From NCBI RefSeq assembly GCF_014648355.1, contig NZ_BMQY01000007.1, positions 1-64,000 of the forward strand: 64,000 bases of DNA, in the 5' to 3' direction. Both the position numbers and the translations under genes were made by a program. The notes beneath the pieces were generated by a model that was not told the origin of the DNA, ran no database searches, and saw nothing but the letters and a program-made list of their open reading frames with translations. The DNA is from Couchioplanes azureus. Lineage in GTDB: Bacteria > Actinomycetota > Actinomycetes > Mycobacteriales > Micromonosporaceae. Positions 59,505 through 64,000 of the stretch are shown piece after piece (position 1 is the first letter of the stretch; each line of letters begins with the position of its first letter).

Positions 59505-60362
59505 ATGACGACCAGCAGCGTCTCCGTCGACTTCGCCGGCAGCAGCGCGCAGGCCGCGGGCCTGCACTTCCACCGCGCCGGCCCGTCCGGCGCCGCGCCG
59601 GTCGTCCTGCTGCACGGCGGCGGGCCCGGCGCCTCGGCCTGGAGCAACTTCGCCCGGACGCTTGCGGCCTTCGCGGAGCGCTACGACACTCTCGCCGTCG
59701 ACCAGCCGGGCTACGGCGGCTCGGTGGGCGTACCGATCACCGGGCAGTACTTCACCGCCTCCGCCGGCGCGTTGCTCGGCCTGCTCGACGAGCTCGGCCT
59801 CGACCGGGTCGACCTGATCGGCAACTCGCTGGGCGGCGGCACGGCGGTCCGGTTCGCCCTCGACCACCCGCACCGGGCCGGGCGACTGCTGCTCATGGGT
59901 CCGGGCGGGCTCAGCCTCAACGTCTTCGCCGCGGATCCGACCGAGGGTGTCAGGCGGCTGTCCTCGTTCGGCGCCGGTCCGAGCCGGGAGAAGATGGCCG
60001 CTTTCCTGCGTACCCTCGTCTTCGATCCGAAGCTGGTCACCGACGAGCTGGTCGACGAACGCTTCCGGGCCGCCACCGACGCGGCGGCGATGCGCGCCAT
60101 GCGCGCGATGGGCGCTTCCTTCGCCGATCACGTCGACGAAGGACTGCTCTGGCGCGACGCGCACCGGCTGCGCCACGAGGTGCTGCTGGTGTGGGGCCGC
60201 GAGGACCGGGTCAACCCCCTGGACGGCGCCCTGGTGGCGCTCAAGCTGATCCGCCGGGCCCGGCTGCACGTCTTCGGCGGCTGCGGGCACTGGGCGCACC
60301 TGGAGAAGTTCGACGAGTTCAACCGCCTGGCGTTCGACTTCCTGGAAGGTGACACACCGTGA
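59505..60362 (+). CDS. hsaD: HsaD, meta-cleavage product hydrolase
   Basis: This 285-residue alpha/beta hydrolase has H-G-G-G-P-G-A-S-A-W, the nucleophile elbow G-N-S-L-G-G, an acid in W-G-R-E-D-R-V-N-P, and a histidine in C-G-H-W-A-H-L-E-K. It cleaves the C-C bond of the ring-opened product from HsaC, giving HIP (a propionate-bearing indane-dione) and the dienoate used by HsaE. It follows hsaA after seven bases and overlaps hsaC (GTGA). Confidence 0.94.
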   Translation: MTTSSVSVDFAGSSAQAAGLHFHRAGPSGAAPVVLLHGGGPGASAWSNFARTLAAFAERYDTLAVDQPGYGGSVGVPITGQYFTASAGALLGLLDELGLDRVDLIGNSLGGGTAVRFALDHPHRAGRLLLMGPGGLSLNVFAADPTEGVRRLSSFGAGPSREKMAAFLRTLVFDPKLVTDELVDERFRAATDAAAMRAMRAMGASFADHVDEGLLWRDAHRLRHEVLLVWGREDRVNPLDGALVALKLIRRARLHVFGGCGHWAHLEKFDEFNRLAFDFLEGDTP

Positions 60363-61261
60363 GTCTCATTCGATCGCTCGGATACCTCCGCGTCGAGGCC
60401 ACCGACGTGGGCGCCTGGCGGGAGTTCGGCGTCGGCGTGCTCGGCATGGTGGAGGGGCGCGGTCCCGACCCGGACAGCGCCTACCTGCGCATGGACGACC
60501 TGGCCGCGCGCATCGTGGTGGTGCCCGGCGAGCGGGACCGGCTGACCGCCACCGGCTGGGAGGTCGCCGACCCGGCGGCGCTGGGCCGGCTCACCGCGGT
60601 CCTGGAGGAGGCCGGCGCCGCGGTCAAGCCGGCCGCCGCCGACGAGCTCGCCGACCGCCGGGTGGCGCAGCTCGTCGCCGCCGACGACCCGTTCGGCAAC
60701 CGCCTCGAGTTCTTCTGCGGCGCCGCGCTGGACAACCGTCCCGCGCTGAGCCGCTACGGGACCAGGTTCGTCACCGGCGAGCAGGGCATGGGCCACGTGG
60801 TGCTGCCGGCCGGCGACGACGCGGCGGCCCTGCGGTTCTACACCGAGGTGCTCGGCTTCCGGCTGCGCGACTCGATGCGGCTCGTCCCCGAGACCGTCGG
60901 CCTGCCGCCCAGCGACCAGCCGCTGTGGATGCGCTTCCTCGGCTGCGGTCCACGTCACCACAGCGTCGCGCTCGCCCCGATGCCGGCACCCAGCGGTCTC
61001 GTGCACCTCATGGTGGAGACCGAGACCATCGACGACGTGGGCCTGGCGATGGACCGCTGCGCCAAGCGCGGCGCGCCGCTCGTCTCGACGCTCGGCCGGC
61101 ACGCCAACGACCGGATGATCTCGTTCTACGTGCGCACGCCGAGCGGCTTCGACATCGAGTACGGCACCGGAGGCTGCACCGTGGACGACCGGACCTGGGT
61201 GGCCCGGCAGACCACCGCGCACAGCGTCTGGGGCCACCGCTTCCTGCGCGGCGCGCACTGA
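60359..61261 (+). CDS. hsaC: HsaC, extradiol catechol dioxygenase
   Basis: The 300 residues form a two-domain type I extradiol dioxygenase. The iron ligands are visible as His in Q-G-M-G-H-V-V-L, His in H-H-S-V-A-L, and Glu in F-D-I-E-Y-G-T-G-G. It opens ring A of the steroid catechol 3,4-DHSA by meta-cleavage. The GTG start overlaps the hsaD stop and hsaB follows after seven bases. Confidence 0.95.
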   Translation: MSLIRSLGYLRVEATDVGAWREFGVGVLGMVEGRGPDPDSAYLRMDDLAARIVVVPGERDRLTATGWEVADPAALGRLTAVLEEAGAAVKPAAADELADRRVAQLVAADDPFGNRLEFFCGAALDNRPALSRYGTRFVTGEQGMGHVVLPAGDDAAALRFYTEVLGFRLRDSMRLVPETVGLPPSDQPLWMRFLGCGPRHHSVALAPMPAPSGLVHLMVETETIDDVGLAMDRCAKRGAPLVSTLGRHANDRMISFYVRTPSGFDIEYGTGGCTVDDRTWVARQTTAHSVWGHRFLRGAH

Positions 61262-61268
61262 GGCCCCG

Positions 61269-61838
61269 GTGACGATCCTCCCCGCCGTGACGACCGAGGT
61301 GGACGGCCCGCGCTTCCGCCGGGCGTTCGGGCACTTCTGCACGGGCGTCGTCGTCGTCACCACGGCCGACGGCGACGGACCGGCCGGCTTCGCCTGTCAG
61401 GCCTTCGTCCCGCTGTCGCTGGATCCGCCGCTGGTGCTGTTCTGCCCCCAGTCGGGCTCGGACACCTGGCGGCGCATCCGCGGCACCGGCGTGTTCGGCA
61501 TCAACGTGCTGGCCGTCGAGCATCGCGAGGTGTCGCGCGTCTTCGGCACCCGGCGCGCCGACAAGTTCGCCGGGATCGCCTGGGCACCCTCCCCGGCCGG
61601 CGCGCCCATCCTGACGGACGCGCTGACCTGGGCGGAATGCCGGGTGGAGGCGATTCACCCGGGCGGCGACCACGCCATCGTGGTGGGCCGGGTGACGGCG
61701 CTGGGGGAGTGCCGCGACGGTGCGCCGCTGCTGTTCCACCGGGGGCGCTACACGGGGACGGCGGCGGTGTCGCCGTACGAGTCGCCCGAGGTGGTCGACA
61801 CCCTGCTCGCCTGGCCCCGGCACACCGACTGGATCTGA
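61269..61838 (+). CDS. hsaB: HsaB, flavin reductase partner of HsaA
   Basis: The 189 residues match the flavin reductase domain of two-component monooxygenases: F-R-R-A-F-G-H-F-C-T-G-V at the start, F-A-C-Q-A-F-V-P-L-S-L-D-P-P-L-V-L, and a C-terminal H-R-G-R-Y segment. It supplies reduced flavin to HsaA. The GTG at 61269 is chosen by gene spacing; another GTG-type start slightly downstream is possible. Last gene of the hsaA-D-C-B operon. Confidence 0.93.
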   Translation: MTILPAVTTEVDGPRFRRAFGHFCTGVVVVTTADGDGPAGFACQAFVPLSLDPPLVLFCPQSGSDTWRRIRGTGVFGINVLAVEHREVSRVFGTRRADKFAGIAWAPSPAGAPILTDALTWAECRVEAIHPGGDHAIVVGRVTALGECRDGAPLLFHRGRYTGTAAVSPYESPEVVDTLLAWPRHTDWI

Positions 61839-61843
61839 CGCTG

Positions 61844-61858
61844 TTGCCGGAACGGCAA
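61844..61858 (+). terminator. Short hairpin after the hsa operon
   Basis: TTGCCG-GAA-CGGCAA is a perfect six-base stem with a three-base loop, six bases after the hsaB stop. It is a weak terminator or possibly an operator for the methyltransferase that follows. Confidence 0.4.
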
Positions 61859-61899
61859 GATAGTTTGTCATCCTCCCCGGCATTGCGGACGCTGGTGGC

Positions 61900-62556
61900 A
61901 TGAGCGAACACAGCCACCAGACCACCGAGGAAGAAGCGGCCCGCATGTTCGAGCCGGAAGGCTGGGACGAGCGGTACTCGGGCGAGGAGAAGGTCTGGAG
62001 CGGGGACCCCAACCCGCAGCTCGTGGCGGAGGCGTCCGGGCTGGCCCCGGGCACCGCGCTCGACGTCGGCTGCGGCGAGGGCGGCGACGTGATCTGGCTG
62101 GCCCGCCGGGGCTGGACGGTGACCGGCGCCGACTTCTCCGCGAACGGGCTGGCCCGCGCCGCCCGGCACGCCGAGCAGGCCGGGGTCGCCGAGCGTACCG
62201 ACTGGTGGCAGGTCGACGCCCGGGCGTTCGAGGCCGGCGGCCGCTCCTACGACCTGGTCACCAGCCACTTCCTGCACGCACCGGACGGCGGGATGGTGGA
62301 GGTGACCCGCCGGCTGGCCGGCGCCGTCGCGCCCGGCGGGCACCTGCTCGTCGTCGGCCACGCGCCCTCGGAGGTGTTCGCCCACCTCACCGCCGCCCAG
62401 CACAAGGCGATGTTCGTCGCCGAGGAGCTGCTGCCCGGCCTGCCGGAGGACTTCGAGGTCCTCGTCGCCGAGCAGCGCCCGCGCACGATCACCCGCGGCG
62501 AGCGGACCATGGACGTGGAGGACGCCACGCTCTTCGCCCGCCGGGCCGGTCGCTGA
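61900..62556 (+). CDS. Class I SAM-dependent methyltransferase
   Basis: The 218 residues have the SAM-binding motif L-D-V-G-C-G-E-G-G-D (motif I), G-A-D-F-S-A-N-G-L (motif II acidic end) and D-L-V-T-S-H-F-L-H (motif IV). The N-terminus contains W-D-E-R-Y-S, common in small-molecule and thiol methyltransferases of the TehB/UbiE type. The substrate is unknown. It has its own short upstream gap after hsaB and shows no KstR site. Confidence 0.85.
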   Translation: MSEHSHQTTEEEAARMFEPEGWDERYSGEEKVWSGDPNPQLVAEASGLAPGTALDVGCGEGGDVIWLARRGWTVTGADFSANGLARAARHAEQAGVAERTDWWQVDARAFEAGGRSYDLVTSHFLHAPDGGMVEVTRRLAGAVAPGGHLLVVGHAPSEVFAHLTAAQHKAMFVAEELLPGLPEDFEVLVAEQRPRTITRGERTMDVEDATLFARRAGR

Positions 62557-62566
62557 GCACCGGCGT

Positions 62567-63535
62567 TCAGCCGCCGAGCAGAAGCAGGGACTTGCCGACC
62601 GACGTCCGCGAGGCCAGCGCCCGGTGGGCGTCGGCGGCTCGCTCCAGCGGATAGGTGGCGGTGACCGCCGGTCGCAGCCGTCCCTGTGCCGCTCGGTGCA
62701 GCACCAGGCCGAGCAGCTCCCGCACGGTCGTCCGGTCGGGGCGGCCGTCCCGCAGGGGCGTGAACACCCGGACGCCCCGGCGCGCGGTGGCGGTGGCGTC
62801 CGGGGCGGCGAAGCCCTCGGCGGTTCCGTAGGTGACATACCGGCCGCCGTCGGCCACCGCGTCCACGGCGGCGGTGCCGAGCGCGCCACCCGCCCCGTCG
62901 TAGACCAGGGCGGCGCCGCCACCGGTGGCCGCACGGACCCGGCCGATCCAGTCCGGGCGCGTGTAGTCGACGGTGATCTCGGCGCCCAGCTCGCGGGCGA
63001 GTGCGCGCTTGGCGTCGCTGGACGCGGCGGCCACGACCCGCGCTCCGGCGTCGGCGGCCAGCTGCACCAGCAGTGTCCCGGCTCCACCGGCGGCCGCCAG
63101 GACCAGCACCCACTCGCCCTTGTCGGGCGCACCCAGCCGGTCGAACCGCAACGCGGTGACGCCGTCGTGCACCAGCGCCGCGGCCGCCTCGACGTCCAGC
63201 CCGTCCGGCACCGGTACGACCTCCTCGACGTCCGCGACGATCCGTTCGGCGTAGCCGGTGCCGGCGCGTGCGGCCACGCGCCGGCCGATCCACGCCGGAT
63301 CCACGCCGTCGCCCACCTGCACCACGGTGCCCGCCCCGCCGCCACCCGGCACGTACGGCAAGGTCCGCGGGAAGAAGTCCTGACCCCAGCCGCCGCGCAG
63401 CAGGGTGTCCAGGAAGATGACGTCCGCCGCGGCCACATCCACCACCACCTGACCCGGCCCGGCCACGGGCTCGGGCAGCTCCGCGAGGGACAGCACCTCC
63501 GGACCGCCGAACGAGGCCACCTCGATTGCGCGCAT
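62567..63535 (-). CDS. Zinc-independent quinone-oxidoreductase-like (MDR) protein
   Basis: The 322 residues from the ATG at 63535 (the frame is open to 63586) form an MDR-type oxidoreductase of the quinone reductase branch: M-R-A-I-E-V-A-S-F-G-G-P-E-V-L at the start, a nucleotide-binding A-A-A-G-G-A-G-T-L-L-V-Q-L-A-A, and Y-D-G-A-G-G-A-L-G. There are no structural zinc cysteines. It probably reduces quinones or enones with NADPH. A perfect palindrome of MerR/SoxR type lies upstream, so it is likely induced by an electrophile or redox stress. Confidence 0.85.
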   Translation of the reverse strand: MRAIEVASFGGPEVLSLAELPEPVAGPGQVVVDVAAADVIFLDTLLRGGWGQDFFPRTLPYVPGGGGAGTVVQVGDGVDPAWIGRRVAARAGTGYAERIVADVEEVVPVPDGLDVEAAAALVHDGVTALRFDRLGAPDKGEWVLVLAAAGGAGTLLVQLAADAGARVVAAASSDAKRALARELGAEITVDYTRPDWIGRVRAATGGGAALVYDGAGGALGTAAVDAVADGGRYVTYGTAEGFAAPDATATARRGVRVFTPLRDGRPDRTTVRELLGLVLHRAAQGRLRPAVTATYPLERAADAHRALASRTSVGKSLLLLGG

Positions 63536-63581
63536 GTGCAGACACCTTTCCGCTGGGAACGCCGTCCCCGCAGTGTCCGAA

Positions 63582-63597
63582 CTCAACCATGGTTGAG
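63582..63597 (-). promoter_or_regulatory. Perfect 16-bp palindrome upstream of the MDR gene
   Basis: CTCAACCATGGTTGAG is a perfect palindrome 46 bases upstream of the oxidoreductase ATG. It resembles SoxR/MerR-type operators (CCTCAAG...CTTGAGG) that activate genes by twisting the spacer of a promoter. No MerR gene is in the visible part of the neighbourhood. Confidence 0.5.
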
Positions 63598-63712
63598 GTC
63601 AAGCGGCCTCCGGCGGCCGCTCGAAGTGTTTCGACGCTGCTCGAATGTCTCTGTCCCGGCGGCCGCCCGGCACCGAGGCTGACGGGAGTCGACAGAGAAG
63701 GGGTTGGTCAAT

Positions 63713-64000
63713 GTGAATCGCAAGGGCTCACTCAAGCTGGCCGCGGGGGCCGTCGCCGCGTTCCTCGTGGCATCGCTCGCCGTGGCGACGCCCGCCGCGG
63801 CGGCGCCGGGCGCGGAGAAGGTCACCCAGGTCTCCAGCCTCGCCGACTACGTGCGGGCCCGCGCCGCCGGCACCGCGGCCCAACGCGTGGCGCTGGTGTA
63901 CGGCTCCGTGCACAGCCGCGGCCCCAACGGGCAGGAGACCCACGTCCTCGACGTCAAGAACTGGGGTACCGCGGACCGCTCCGTCGTGCACCTGTGGGAG
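63713..64000 (+). CDS. Secreted protein, possibly ricin-type lectin domain (partial)
   Basis: The gene runs off the right edge. The GTG at 63713 begins a Sec signal peptide (V-N-R-K, hydrophobic core, A-A-A-A-P). The mature part includes D-V-K-N-W-G-T-A-D-R-S-V-V-H-L-W-E, which looks like the first repeat of a ricin-B-type lectin fold (V-x-L-W-x-C-x-G usually follows). It would be an exported carbohydrate-binding protein. Only 96 residues are visible, so the domain call is tentative. Confidence 0.55.
   Translation, partial: MNRKGSLKLAAGAVAAFLVASLAVATPAAAAPGAEKVTQVSSLADYVRARAAGTAAQRVALVYGSVHSRGPNGQETHVLDVKNWGTADRSVVHLWE

Noticed and set aside
57515..59647. Minus-strand frame of 710 codons spanning the kshA/hsaA gap
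   Set aside because: It runs through the divergent promoter with its KstR operator and across hsaA, and its translation is shadow-like.

Overview
This is GC-rich DNA (about 70% over most of its length) with short intergenic gaps, four-base ATGA/GTGA gene overlaps, GTG and TTG starts, and actinomycete-specific genes: lsr2, ESX/WXG100-type proteins, kstR and the steroid-catabolic hsa/ksh genes. It is a chromosomal segment of a filamentous actinomycete. A Micromonosporaceae-like host is my guess from overall style only.

Positions 1 to about 26.3 kb look like an accessory island. It holds the remains of an HTH regulator; a giant secreted Rhs/YD-repeat polymorphic toxin on the minus strand (about 11.4 kb) with an AT-richer toxin tip and an overlapping immunity gene; a relic of a MobF conjugative relaxase; and a type VII-style toxin operon (YbaB-like protein, EspC-like protein, WXG protein, HNH-like nuclease, two SUKH immunity proteins). 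After these come an Lsr2 nucleoid protein, a secreted NucA/NucB-type nuclease with a SUKH protein and a lipoprotein, and two related cassettes of an AbrB-like protein plus a tyrosine recombinase in opposite orientation. The right-hand cassette abuts the 3' end of a tRNA-Leu(GAG) gene, the classic position for integration.

Positions 26.7 to 30.6 kb hold a tightly coupled three-gene operon: an NrtR-like NUDIX regulator, a nucleoside phosphorylase/nucleosidase, and a four-helix membrane protein. The second and third proteins share a short motif (V-G-x-Q-G-x-x-H-G-D). An operator-like palindrome lies inside a leaderless-type promoter. This is my best candidate for an undescribed system, perhaps a nucleotide-signalling or phage-defence module.

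Positions 30.7 to 41.2 kb contain Tat-exported steroid enzymes (a KstD-like dehydrogenase and a cholesterol oxidase), an M4 metalloprotease, a small lipoprotein, a DoxX protein with a divergent regulator, and a MocR-type regulator divergent from an EamA transporter.

Positions 41.8 to 61.8 kb form a steroid (cholesterol-type) degradation cluster: the regulator KstR; side-chain genes of the igr type (chsE1, chsE2, a fused chsH2-chsH1, ltp2); ring-opening enzymes (kstD, kshA, kshB); and the hsaA, hsaD, hsaC, hsaB and hsaE, hsaG, hsaF genes for A/B-ring cleavage and the lower meta-cleavage steps. Five sequences fit the KstR operator pattern TnnAACnnGTTnnA and lie in front of the steroid promoters, including that of the exported KstD at 30.7 kb. 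The window ends with a methyltransferase, a quinone-oxidoreductase-like gene with a perfect 16-bp palindrome upstream, and the start of a secreted protein that may carry a ricin-type lectin domain.
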